This document shows positions 1 to 7,651 of a DNA stretch of 45,252 bases, piece after piece. The position numbers were made by a program, and so were the translations under genes. Position 1 is the first letter of the stretch, and every line of letters begins with the position of its first letter. The notes beneath the pieces were generated by a model that worked only from the letters and a program-made list of their open reading frames with translations, ran no database searches and was not told the DNA's origin. This DNA comes from DSUN01 sp035527715 (GTDB taxonomy: Bacteria; Planctomycetota; PUPC01; DSUN01): assembly GCA_035527715.1 (NCBI GenBank), contig DATKZY010000209.1:1-45252 (forward strand), read 5' to 3'.

Positions 1-27
1 TCTCTGCCGGTTCCTCCTTTCCGGGGG

Positions 28-183
28 TCAGATGCGTCCCATGAGAAGCAGGATGACGAGAATGAGCACAACCAGCCCAAGCCCGCCGCTCGGGCCGTAG
101 CCCCAGTTCTTGCTGTGGCGCCACGTGGGCAGGGTGCCCAGTAGCATCACAATCAACACCACGAGCAGAACAGTGCCAAGCAT
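28..183 (-). CDS. DUF3309 small membrane protein
   Basis: A 51-residue protein made of two hydrophobic segments (about residues 2-18 and 36-49) around a polar linker with LPTWRHSKNWGYGPSGG, which is the signature of the DUF3309 family. Members are tiny membrane proteins of unknown role, usually 50-55 aa, so this one is full length. The frame is open further upstream, but an AAAGGAG site seven bases before the ATG fixes the start at 183. A segment at about 231-238 could pair with the ribosome-binding site in the mRNA. The gene lies downstream of a minus-strand promoter and intrinsic terminator, so it may be controlled by read-through. Family recognition is confident; function is unknown. Confidence 0.85.
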   Translation of the reverse strand: MLGTVLLVVLIVMLLGTLPTWRHSKNWGYGPSGGLGLVVLILVILLLMGRI

Positions 184-289
184 CTCAGATCTCCTTTCGA
201 CAAAGGGCCACTTCGGTTGCACTTCTACCAGTCGAAGGACGGGCGTGCCGCCGACGTTTCCGCCAGGCAGGGCCCGCGTCACCCAAGGC

Positions 290-421
290 CAAAAAAAGCC
301 GACGCGGCGGAACGCCCTGAGACATTCCACCGCGTCGGCTTACTCGTTAACGGGCCTCCGCGGCCGAGCCGGGCTGCCCTTCACCTAGTCGTCCGACAAC
401 TCAACCCCAGCAATCACTCAT
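290..421 (-). ncRNA. candidate ~130-nt small RNA or attenuated 5' leader
   Basis: On the minus strand a promoter with perfect TTGACA and TATGCT boxes would start RNA near 421, and a strong hairpin followed by seven T residues would end it near 291. No protein of useful length fits. The RNA could be an independent small RNA, or the terminated form of a leader controlling the DUF3309 gene 107 bases further on. The first bases can be read as a leaderless six-codon ORF (MSDCWG), which might be a leader peptide, but this is speculative. No known RNA family (SRP, 6S, RNase P) was recognised. Confidence 0.5.
291..341 (-). terminator. intrinsic terminator (minus strand)
   Basis: Positions 296-307 and 330-341 are perfect 12-bp complements, and the stem extends inward through a wobble pair and GGAA/UUCC. 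On the minus strand it is followed directly by seven T (A-run at 291-297). It is the most canonical intrinsic terminator in the window, yet no protein gene lies immediately upstream of it on that strand. Confidence 0.8.
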
Positions 422-428
422 AGGCTCT

Positions 429-457
429 AGCATATACCTGGGAGCGGGAGATGTCAA
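429..457 (-). promoter_or_regulatory. sigma-70 type promoter (minus strand)
   Basis: Minus-strand -35 TTGACA (452-457) and -10 TATGCT (429-434), separated by 17 bp. It points at the 130-nt RNA candidate and beyond it at DUF3309. This is the closest match to consensus among the promoters seen here. Confidence 0.7.
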
Positions 458-465
458 GCAAGTTG

Positions 466-495
466 TTGATCTGCGGCAAGCATGTTCAGTATAGC
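466..495 (+). promoter_or_regulatory. sigma-70 type promoter (plus strand)
   Basis: TTGATC (466-471), an 18-bp spacer and TATAGC (490-495). Transcription would start near 502, just ahead of the ATG at 518, so this supports the 65-aa reading of the following ORF. It is back-to-back with the minus-strand promoter at 429-457. Confidence 0.5.
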
Positions 496-517
496 ATGGT
501 GTTCAGCAGGTCGCCGC

Positions 518-715
518 ATGATGAAGGACGCAATTGGCACTACCCACGTCGCAACGGCCTCCGGTGACCCACTGGCCTCGGCCCAGAAGCTGATCGGCGG
601 CGGCATGAAGATCGCCGGCGAGGCGGTCGGCAAGGCGGCCGAGGGGGCCGGCAAGGCCATCGAGGGCGTCGGCGGCGCGCTCAAGAGCATCTTCAGCAAG
701 AAGAAGACCGAGTGA
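518..715 (+). CDS. small alanine/glycine-rich hypothetical protein
   Basis: A 65-residue frame with repeated GxAxGxAxxGxGKAIEGVG-like heptads and a lysine-rich tail (SIFSKKKTE), probably one amphipathic helix. I do not recognise a family. An ATG at 482 is in frame, but it would lie inside the promoter at 466-495, so 518 (or 521) is preferred; the ribosome-binding site is weak. Two hairpins follow the stop codon, at 717-734 and 750-776, fitting the end of a short transcript. High GC3 and the promoter/hairpin context favour a real gene, but composition alone could produce such a frame here. Confidence 0.5.
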   Translation: MMKDAIGTTHVATASGDPLASAQKLIGGGMKIAGEAVGKAAEGAGKAIEGVGGALKSIFSKKKTE

Positions 716-749
716 CCCGCGGCGTCCGCCGCGGCGGCATCGTCTCGCC

Positions 750-776
750 CAGGGGCAGGCCTCGCGCCTGCCCCTG
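750..776 (+). terminator. strong hairpin after the 65-aa ORF
   Basis: A perfect 11-bp stem (750-760 with 766-776) around a 5-nt loop, lacking a T-run. A second, weaker hairpin is at 717-734. Possible U-less terminator for the small gene upstream. Confidence 0.45.
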
Positions 777-906
777 TCGCTTGAACTGGGCGTGATCCGC
801 CTCGCACGCCCGCTCCCCACCAGGTGCGATGGCTGTCAGCAGGCGGGCCCGGCGAGCGCCCGCGAGGCCCAAACCTGGCGCTTCGCCGCCGAAAGTGGGG
901 GCTCTG

Positions 907-944
907 ACGATAATTGCACACTTGTACAAGTGTGCAATTATCGT
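907..944. promoter_or_regulatory. perfect 38-bp AT-rich palindrome
   Basis: Every one of 19 base pairs matches about a centre at 925/926. The core reads AATTGCA-N3-TTGTACAA-N3-TGCAATT. It is an AT-rich island 60 bp upstream of the ThuA promoter's -35 box. A degenerate copy lies at 27273-27302, which argues for a protein-binding site rather than a chance structure. The TTGTAC/GTACAA core resembles boxes bound by GntR-type DNA-binding domains such as AraR; that link is inference. Nothing else is visible between about 780 and 1004. Confidence 0.65.
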
Positions 945-1004
945 TGTCCAGGCACCACGCCACGCAGGGTGGCTGCTGCGATGCCGAATGTGGACCATCT
1001 CTGT

Positions 1005-1033
1005 TTGAACTCCTCTCCCCGCCGCGGTATGAT
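1005..1033 (+). promoter_or_regulatory. promoter of the ThuA pair
   Basis: TTGAAC (1005-1010), 17 bp, TATGAT (1028-1033). The predicted start near 1040 gives a leader of about 39 nt before the GTG at 1079. Confidence 0.65.
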
Positions 1034-1078
1034 CTGAGCTCTGTAAGAGCACACCATTCTGGCTCAAGGAGACCGGCA

Positions 1079-2770
1079 GTGAGCAGCCGAAGGGTCGTGG
1101 CGTGGGTTCTGCTTGGGTGGCTAGCGGCGCTGTGGCTTGCGCCCGAGGCGGCCGCGGCGGGGAAGAAGGTGCTCATCTTCGGCAACACGATGGGCTTCCG
1201 CCACGGCGACGCCATCAAGGAGGGCAGCCCCATCCTCCAGAAAATCGCCGAGGGCCTCGGCTACGAAGCCGTCGTCAGCGAAGACCCCGCGACCCTCGAC
1301 CCCGACACGATCAAGCAGTGGGACCTCCTCATCTTCAACAACACCACCGGCGACCCGCTCGCCGAGAAGAAGCTGGTGAAGGAGGACGTTGACAAGCAAG
1401 GGAAGAAACGCCCCGTTTACCAGACCATCCCGCACCCCGAGCGCCGGAAGGCCCTCATCGAGCGGGTCAAGGAGGGCGCGGGCTGGATCGGCATCCACTC
1501 CGCCGCCGACAGCCTCTACGACTTCCCCGAGTTCAACCAGATGGTCAACGGCTGGTTCTCGGGCCACCCGTGGAGCGGCAAGGTCAAGGTCACCATCGAG
1601 GAGCCCGACCACCCGCTGATGAAGCCCTTCGGCAAGGGGCCGTGGGAAGTCAGCGACGAAATCTACCAGTTCCGCAACTACGACCGCACCCGTGCCCGCA
1701 TCCTGATGAGCATCTATCGGCCCAGCGTCGAGGTCTCGCGCGGCAACCGCAAGGACCGCGACTACGCGACCTGCTGGATCAGCCTCTTCGGCAAGGGCCG
1801 CGTGATGTACCAGGCCCACGGCCACGGCGGCAACGCCTTCAAGATGCCCGAATACCAGGAGCACATGAAGCTGGCCATGCAGTGGGCCGTCGGCGACATC
1901 GAGGTGCCCGTCGAGCCGAGCAAGGTGGAGGACCCCGCGGTCGTGGCGGCGCGAGCGGTCGAGAAGCTCCGCGCGGCGAAGACCGACGACGAGCGCATCG
2001 AGGCCCTCGACCTGGCGGCCATCGCCCCCAGCAAGGAGGCCCTCGCCGCCGTCGTCGCAGCCCTGGAGCCCGCGAGCAAGGCGGCGCCCTTCGCCGCCGA
2101 CGCCGCCCAGGCCATCGTCGCCGCCTCCCCCGACCTGCCGAAGGACCAGAAGGTCGAGGCCCTCCGCAAGGCCCTGGACTGCTGCGGCAACAAGCGCGAC
2201 CTCCGCAAGGGCATCCGCGCGCAACTGACCCAGCTCGGCGTCGCCGACCTGCCCATCTACGCGCCTCCAGGCTTCGTCACCCACTGGTTCGTCGCCGGCC
2301 CCATCTCGAACAAGGACAGCGCGTTCCTCGGCCAGACCTACCCGCCCGAGGCAGGCGTGGACCTCGAAAGGGGCTTCATCGTCAAGGGCGAGGGCGAGCC
2401 GCAGACCTTCGCCTGGAAGAAGGTCACGTGCGACGACGACGGCATCGTGAAGCTCCGCGACCTCGTGTCGAAGGCCGACGCGGTCGGCGGCTATCTCTAC
2501 GCGGAGATCAGCATCGAGAGGGAGACGCCCGTGCAGGTCCTCCTCGGCGCCCGCGAGCACTTCACCGCCTGGCTCAACGGCGAGAAGCTGGGCGAGCAGA
2601 TCGGCACCAAGGGCCTGCGGCCCGGGCAGTTCAAGTACAAGGCCACGCTCAAGCCCGGCGCCAACAGGCTCCTCGTCAAGGTGAGCCAGACCAAGGGCGA
2701 CTGGGGCGCCTGCGCCCAGATCGTGGGGCCGAAGAACGAGAAGATCGCCTTCACCGCCCGCGAGAAGTAG
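1079..2770 (+). CDS. exported ThuA-domain protein, copy 1
   Basis: 563 residues. A GTG start at 1079 is set by AAGGAG seven bases upstream and is followed at once by a signal peptide ending near AAAAG; the longer open frame upstream is rejected. Residues about 28-290 form a ThuA-like (class I glutamine-amidotransferase-like) domain with IFGNTMGFRHGDA, GWIGIHSAADS, GWFSGHPW and a YQAHGHGG end strand. Residues about 290-400 are alanine-rich helices. The C-terminal 160 residues are a beta-rich module starting at HWFVAGPIS and ending with LLVKVSQTKGDWG, of a kind seen in large PVC exported proteins. ThuA proteins are linked to sugar utilisation; the precise substrate is unknown. Copy 2 follows after a 71-bp gap. 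Confidence 0.85.
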   Translation: MSSRRVVAWVLLGWLAALWLAPEAAAAGKKVLIFGNTMGFRHGDAIKEGSPILQKIAEGLGYEAVVSEDPATLDPDTIKQWDLLIFNNTTGDPLAEKKLVKEDVDKQGKKRPVYQTIPHPERRKALIERVKEGAGWIGIHSAADSLYDFPEFNQMVNGWFSGHPWSGKVKVTIEEPDHPLMKPFGKGPWEVSDEIYQFRNYDRTRARILMSIYRPSVEVSRGNRKDRDYATCWISLFGKGRVMYQAHGHGGNAFKMPEYQEHMKLAMQWAVGDIEVPVEPSKVEDPAVVAARAVEKLRAAKTDDERIEALDLAAIAPSKEALAAVVAALEPASKAAPFAADAAQAIVAASPDLPKDQKVEALRKALDCCGNKRDLRKGIRAQLTQLGVADLPIYAPPGFVTHWFVAGPISNKDSAFLGQTYPPEAGVDLERGFIVKGEGEPQTFAWKKVTCDDDGIVKLRDLVSKADAVGGYLYAEISIERETPVQVLLGAREHFTAWLNGEKLGEQIGTKGLRPGQFKYKATLKPGANRLLVKVSQTKGDWGACAQIVGPKNEKIAFTAREK

Positions 2771-2779
2771 ATACCCCTC

Positions 2780-2818
2780 GTCCTATCGGACCGATAGGAC
2801 GAATAGGACGGATAGGAC
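2780..2818. repeat. hairpin plus short ATAGGAC repeats between the ThuA genes
   Basis: GTCCTATCGG (2780-2789) and CCGATAGGAC (2791-2800) are perfect inverted arms one base apart, followed by two more ATAGGAC units in tandem up to about 2818. It sits 11 bp after the first ThuA stop and just ahead of the second gene's ribosome-binding site, so it could be an mRNA-stability or attenuation element between cistrons. Confidence 0.6.
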
Positions 2819-2841
2819 CGTTCCCTGAAAGGAGTCGCGCT

Positions 2842-4425
2842 GTGCACAGGATCGTCTTCGCGTTGGTCTTGGGCGGCTTTGCTGTCGCGCCGGCGGCCGA
2901 GAAGAAGAGCGTGCTGATCTTCGGCCTCACGAAGGGCTTCCGGCACGGGGACGCCATCGTCAAGGGCAGCCCGGTCATGAAGGAGATCGCCGAGGGCCTG
3001 GGCTACGAGGCCACCGTCAGCGAAGACGTCGCCCTGCTCAACCCCGAGAACGTCAAGAAGTGGAACCTGATCGTCTTCAATAACTGCACGGGCACGCTCT
3101 TCAAGGAGCCCGAATGGCGGACAGCCTTCATGGAACACGTCAAGGCCGGGGCCGGCTACATGGGCTTCCACGCCGCGACCGACTGCTTCTACGACTGGCC
3201 CGAGTACGGCGAGATGCTCAACGGCTGGTTCAGCGGCCACCCCTGGAGCCAGAAGGTCCGCACCCGCATCGAGGACCCCGACCACCCGCTCATGAAGCCC
3301 TTCGGCAAGGGGCCGTTCGAGATTAGCGACGAAATCTACCAGTTCAAGAACTACAAGCGCTCGGCCGCCCGCGTCCTCATGAGCATAGATAACTCGAGCG
3401 TGGACGTCACCCGCGGCGGCCGCAAGGACCGCGACTACGCGATCTGCTGGATCCGCCCCTGGGGCAAGGGCCGCGTGTTCTACAACGCCCACGGCCACGG
3501 AGCCAACGTGTTCCAGGACAAGGCGTTCCAGGAGCACGTCAAGCTCGCCATGCAGTGGGCCATCGGCGACCTCGAGGTGGACACGACGCCGAGCAAGGAG
3601 ATTGACCGCACGGAGCTGGTGGCCAAGGCCATCGAAACCCTGAAGAGCGCGCGGAGCGACGACGAGCGCGTCGAGGCCCTTGGCGTCCTCTCCTGGTGCC
3701 CGCACAAGGACGCCCTCGACCTCGTGGTCGCCCAGTTCGGCGTGAACCAGAAAGTCGCCGCCGCGGCGGCGGCCGCCGCACAGGGCATCCTCGCCGAGGC
3801 TGCCGACGTGCCCAAGGAGCGGCAGATCGAGGTCCTCAAGAAGGCCCTGCTGCTGACCGACAGCCGCGACGTGCGCAAGGCCATCCGCACCCAGCTCGGC
3901 AAGCTCGGCGTCACCGACCTGCCGATCAGCGTCCCGCCCGGCTTCCTCGCCCACTGGGCCGTCGCCGGCCCCATCCCGAACCCCAACAAGGCGCTCTTCG
4001 AGAAGGGCGCGCCGCCGGAGTCCGAGGTGGACGTGGCAAAGGGCTTCGCCTTCGACGGCAAGGACTACGCCTGGAAGAAAGTGATGAGCGACGACGACGG
4101 CCTCGTGGACCTCAACCAGGCCCTCGCCCGCAGCGGCAACTGCATCGGCTACATGTACGCCGAGGTCACCGTCGAGAAGGAGATGGAGGTCGAGGTCCGG
4201 CTCGGCAGCGACGACGGGTTCGTCCTATGGCTGAACGGGACGAGGCTTGGCGGCCTGGACACCAGCCGCGGCTGCCAGCCCGGCTCCGACAAGTTCAAGG
4301 CCACCCTCAAGGCTGGTGCCAACAAGGTCCTGATGAAGGTCCTCCAGGGCGGGGGCGACTGGAGCGGCTGCCTCCAACTCGTCGGCCTCAAGGGCGAGGC
4401 CATCGCGTTCACGGTTGCGAAGTAG
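2842..4425 (+). CDS. exported ThuA-domain protein, copy 2
   Basis: 527 residues, with the same domain order as the gene before it: short signal peptide, ThuA domain (IFGLTKGFRHGDA, GYMGFHAATDC, GWFSGHPW, NAHGHGAN), helical linker, and C-terminal beta module (HWAVAGPIP to VLMKVLQGGGDWS). The GTG start at 2842 is seven bases after AAAGGAG, although the frame is open for more than 400 codons upstream. The pair is an obvious tandem duplication, probably one transcript. Its 3' end overlaps that of the convergent isomerase gene by 17 bp. Likely role is exported sugar or glycan metabolism; the substrate is unknown. Confidence 0.85.
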   Translation: MHRIVFALVLGGFAVAPAAEKKSVLIFGLTKGFRHGDAIVKGSPVMKEIAEGLGYEATVSEDVALLNPENVKKWNLIVFNNCTGTLFKEPEWRTAFMEHVKAGAGYMGFHAATDCFYDWPEYGEMLNGWFSGHPWSQKVRTRIEDPDHPLMKPFGKGPFEISDEIYQFKNYKRSAARVLMSIDNSSVDVTRGGRKDRDYAICWIRPWGKGRVFYNAHGHGANVFQDKAFQEHVKLAMQWAIGDLEVDTTPSKEIDRTELVAKAIETLKSARSDDERVEALGVLSWCPHKDALDLVVAQFGVNQKVAAAAAAAAQGILAEAADVPKERQIEVLKKALLLTDSRDVRKAIRTQLGKLGVTDLPISVPPGFLAHWAVAGPIPNPNKALFEKGAPPESEVDVAKGFAFDGKDYAWKKVMSDDDGLVDLNQALARSGNCIGYMYAEVTVEKEMEVEVRLGSDDGFVLWLNGTRLGGLDTSRGCQPGSDKFKATLKAGANKVLMKVLQGGGDWSGCLQLVGLKGEAIAFTVAK

Positions 4426-5236
4426 CCTCGCCCGCTGTGGCTTGGCTTTCCTCCCACAGTGCCCGCCAGGCTTGCAGGCTTTCGCTGGCCCTGGGCTTCG
4501 ACGCCGCCGGGGTGCTGCCGTGGAAGCTGGGGGCGATCTCGATGGTCGAGATGCCATCGAAGCCCACCTCGCGCAGCGCCGCGGCGATCTCGGCGAACGC
4601 GACCGTTCCGAAGCCGATCGGGCCGTGGCTGTCGCGCTCGCCCTTGTTGTCGTGCACGTGCACCTCGATGATCGGCAGCGGCACGCGGCGGATGTAGTCG
4701 GCGGGGGTCATGCTGCGGAAGTAGTCGGCCTGGCGGACACGCAGGTTCAGGTGGCCCAGGTCAATGAGCGTGCCGTACCGCGGGCAGTCGAGCAGGGGGC
4801 CGAGGTCGTCGCGGTACCGGTCGAGCGCCAGACGGTCGAGGGGGAAGTCCTCGACGCCGAACCGCAGCGGCGTCCCATCGGTCGCGTCCTCGATCTCCGC
4901 GAGGAAGTGCGCCATCTTCTGCCCGTCGTAGAAGTGGCCGCAGGAGTCGGCGGTCATCGCCGCATCCATTGTCAGCGCCACCAGGCGGTCGCCGAGCCGG
5001 GCAACGAGCGTCTCCACGTCCGCCGAGGCCATCTGGAAGTTCCCATGCACTGTGGCGACGAGGTCGCGCTCGCGCAGCAGCGATAGGAGTTCTTGGGCCT
5101 CGCCATCGGAGCACTGGACGATTTGGCCAGGCAGGAACGAGACGGCATCGAAGCCGGAGTCGGCGAACTCCTCGACCAGCCGCACGAGCGGCACGCCCTC
5201 CTCCCTGAAGTTCCACACCGCAATCCCGTACCGCAT
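4409..5236 (-). CDS. sugar phosphate isomerase/epimerase family (AP-endonuclease-2-like TIM barrel)
   Basis: 275 residues with the xylose-isomerase-like barrel pattern: MRYGIAVWNF start, GFDAVSFLPG, VHGNFQ, FGVEDFP, LIDLGHLN, EVHVHDNKG and ISTIEIAP. The Glu, Asp/His and His positions are those that bind the divalent metal in the family. It has no signal peptide, so it acts in the cytoplasm. The ATG at 5236 follows a GAGG site; the frame is open further upstream but loses family similarity. It is the last gene of a minus-strand operon after a large glycoside hydrolase (34-bp gap), suggesting it processes a released sugar. Specificity cannot be read from sequence. Confidence 0.85.
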   Translation of the reverse strand: MRYGIAVWNFREEGVPLVRLVEEFADSGFDAVSFLPGQIVQCSDGEAQELLSLLRERDLVATVHGNFQMASADVETLVARLGDRLVALTMDAAMTADSCGHFYDGQKMAHFLAEIEDATDGTPLRFGVEDFPLDRLALDRYRDDLGPLLDCPRYGTLIDLGHLNLRVRQADYFRSMTPADYIRRVPLPIIEVHVHDNKGERDSHGPIGFGTVAFAEIAAALREVGFDGISTIEIAPSFHGSTPAASKPRASESLQAWRALWEESQATAGEATSQP

Positions 5237-5270
5237 GGTCTCTGCCTCGTCTGAAGTGATCGCGTGGGCG

Positions 5271-7625
5271 CTATTCCGCCTCCGGCACGCCCTCGACGCG
5301 AAGGGCAAGGGGCGCCAGGGCAGCGCCATCGGCGAGCTTGAAGGGCTTGGCGCCAAAGTTGGCGGTGACGACGACGCCGTTAGCGAAGCGGGTCTCCTGC
5401 ACGGCGTGGTCGGGGGTGAGCCATTTGTGCGAGAGCATCTCGGAGTAGCCGGTGGCCCGGGCGACGGGCTCGATGGCCTGGTAGCTGCGCACGAAGCGGC
5501 CACGATTCGCCTCCCAGAGCTTGCGGTCGAACATGAACATCGGCGGCGTGCCGTAGAGGGCGTTCCACAGGTCGCGGCGGTCCCAGAGGCTGGGGAGCTT
5601 GTTGTTGTAGTCGCCCCAGTACCACTGGGCGACGACGCAGTCGTGGTAGACCAGCTCCCAGAGCGGCAGGCGGTAGACGTGGCCAGTCTGGAACTTGGCC
5701 ACGCGCTCGGGCACGTCGAGCCAAAGCTTCTGCATGGCTCGGCCCGAATCGGGCACGCGGTAGGGGCCGAGGCTGAGCATCCCCTCGAAGTAGTGGACGA
5801 ACGGCACCGAGGCGTCGTGCCCCGTCTCGCTGCCACAGACGAGTCCGCACTCCTCGCTGACGATGCGAAGGAGTTCCATCTTGCAGCGCTTGCTCTCGGA
5901 CCGGGTGCAGGGGTGCTTGGGGTCGTAGCATTCGCGCCAGGGCGAGGCGGTGGTGGTGTCGATGAAGCGGCAGCGATAGGGGTGGGTCTTGAGCTCGGCA
6001 GGGATGCGGCGGCGGGCGTAGTCGGGCGCGCGCACGTCGCACAGCACGCCGCAGGGGATCATCGAGCCGTCCTTGGCCTTCACCTGCCAGCCGCGAATCC
6101 AGTCGCCGCCGGGGCCGCGCATCAGGTCGCCGTTGGCCCAGGCCTCGGAGGTCCAGTCGCCGTGAACCCAGCGGAGTTTGGGGAAGTTGGCGGGGTCCAT
6201 CGTGTCCTGGTAGATGTCGTAGCGGCTGGTGAGGACGCCGGGCAACTCGTTGAGTGCCTTGAGCTGGGCGGGCGGGCGGGCGTTGCTCCAGAGGATGCGG
6301 CGGATGCCGGCGGCCTGAAGCTCGCGGGCGAGGGTCGGCGCGTCGTTCTCCCAACACCAGACGTTTACGGCGCCGATGAGCAGGTCCACATTGGGGTTGG
6401 CCTTGCGCTTCTCGTCGAGCGACTTGAACAGGCCGGTCTGCTTCGCGTGCTCGCGATAGCGTTTGGCCATGGCCACGTAGCCGCCTTGGTCGAAGAAGGC
6501 GTAGCGGATGACGCGCCTGGGGCCGAACTGGCCTTTCTGCGGCTGCCATTCGGGGGCGAGGCAGAGGAGCCCGTCGAGACGCGGGATGCGGACCGCCGCG
6601 TCGTCGGGCGTCTCGACGATGGCCATCAGGCCGCGCTCGCCATCGGTCTGGCCCCACCAGGGCATGCACAGGCCGTGGCCGCCGTAGAGGTGGTAGTGCA
6701 TGGCGGGCAGGGTTGCGTCGTCGGCCGGGTAGCTGATGCCCTCGTTGACGGGGAGGATGAGGAGCTGGCCCTTGGCCGTGGCGAAGGGAGCGGGGAAGGC
6801 CAGGGAACTCGCCAACTCGCCCTTGCCCTCGAGGGCCAGAACAAGCTCGGGGCGGTCGCCGTCGAGGCGCACGGTCGCGGCGATCTCCTGGGTGCTCGTG
6901 GGGTCGAGGAGGCGCAGGTCGAAGCCGTTGACGACGATCCTGGCGTCGGCGACAACGAGGGACGCGCCGCCGGCCCGTTGCCGCCACGAGTGGCCCGTGC
7001 GGCGGTCGGCCACCGACAGGCGGCCGTCGGCCGTGTGCAGCGTGACGTCGAGCGCGGCGTTCGAGACCTTGAGCGTCTCGGGCAGGTCCTTTGCGCGCAA
7101 GTCGTCCATCGTGCCCTCCAGTGTGAGTGAGGTGTCGTCGAGCCACACGGTGGCGGGTCCGTGGCCGATTAGGCGCGGCTGGATGGAGGCGCCGCCTGCG
7201 GGGATGAGGAAGCGGGCACGGAGGAGCCGCCAGTCGGCCGCCGCACCCGTCGAGCGGCCGCCGAACGCCCAGTCCAGCACCTCCCCCTTCCTGTCGCGTA
7301 GGACGACGCAGAGCTGGGCGTTCCCCTTGCCCTCCAGGCGCAGCCAGGCTCTGAACTCGAAGAGCTGGCCGGGATTGATCGCGAGGAGTTGCTCCTGGCC
7401 GAAACTCCAGTCCTGCAACCCCGTGTGCTCGATGCGGATGGCTTGCTTGCCGCCGTGGCGGACCTGGGTGTCGAGCGCCGCGCGGCCCGCATCGGGCACT
7501 CGGGTCCAGAGCTTGTGCCAGCCGCGGAAGCCGTCCTCGAGGCCGCCGTTGACGAGCAGGCCCTCGCCCGCACGGAGCGGGCCCGACGCCACCAACAGGA
7601 GCACGAGCAAGGCGCGTTGCGGCAT
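5271..7625 (-). CDS. exported glycoside hydrolase-like protein (GH101/DUF5696-like)
   Basis: 784 residues. A signal peptide (MPQRALLVLLLVASGPLRAG) leads into a carbohydrate-binding-like beta sandwich at about 22-170 (LLVNGGLEDGFRGWHK, RAWLRLEGKGN, ATVWLDDTSL). This is followed by a beta domain and a barrel region with HYHLYGGHGLCMPWWGQ, YAFFDQGGYVAMAKRYR, ILWSNARPP, RCRFIDTTTASPWREC and CGSETGHDASVPF. The layout fits the GH101-related DUF5696 hydrolases common in PVC bacteria; acidic residues in FIDTTT and SETGHD are plausible catalytic or binding sites. It lies between a SAM-hydrolase-like lipoprotein (26-bp gap) and a sugar isomerase in one operon. Enzyme class is moderately sure; linkage cleaved is unknown. 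Confidence 0.7.
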   Translation of the reverse strand: MPQRALLVLLLVASGPLRAGEGLLVNGGLEDGFRGWHKLWTRVPDAGRAALDTQVRHGGKQAIRIEHTGLQDWSFGQEQLLAINPGQLFEFRAWLRLEGKGNAQLCVVLRDRKGEVLDWAFGGRSTGAAADWRLLRARFLIPAGGASIQPRLIGHGPATVWLDDTSLTLEGTMDDLRAKDLPETLKVSNAALDVTLHTADGRLSVADRRTGHSWRQRAGGASLVVADARIVVNGFDLRLLDPTSTQEIAATVRLDGDRPELVLALEGKGELASSLAFPAPFATAKGQLLILPVNEGISYPADDATLPAMHYHLYGGHGLCMPWWGQTDGERGLMAIVETPDDAAVRIPRLDGLLCLAPEWQPQKGQFGPRRVIRYAFFDQGGYVAMAKRYREHAKQTGLFKSLDEKRKANPNVDLLIGAVNVWCWENDAPTLARELQAAGIRRILWSNARPPAQLKALNELPGVLTSRYDIYQDTMDPANFPKLRWVHGDWTSEAWANGDLMRGPGGDWIRGWQVKAKDGSMIPCGVLCDVRAPDYARRRIPAELKTHPYRCRFIDTTTASPWRECYDPKHPCTRSESKRCKMELLRIVSEECGLVCGSETGHDASVPFVHYFEGMLSLGPYRVPDSGRAMQKLWLDVPERVAKFQTGHVYRLPLWELVYHDCVVAQWYWGDYNNKLPSLWDRRDLWNALYGTPPMFMFDRKLWEANRGRFVRSYQAIEPVARATGYSEMLSHKWLTPDHAVQETRFANGVVVTANFGAKPFKLADGAALAPLALRVEGVPEAE

Positions 7626-7651
7626 GTGCGGTCAACCTGAGAAGGCGAGAG

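Noticed and set aside
1121..2560. Long minus-strand frame opposite the first ThuA gene
   Set aside because: Low-complexity Asp/Glu/Gly/Val-rich shadow of a real coding sequence with signal peptide, ribosome-binding site and domain.
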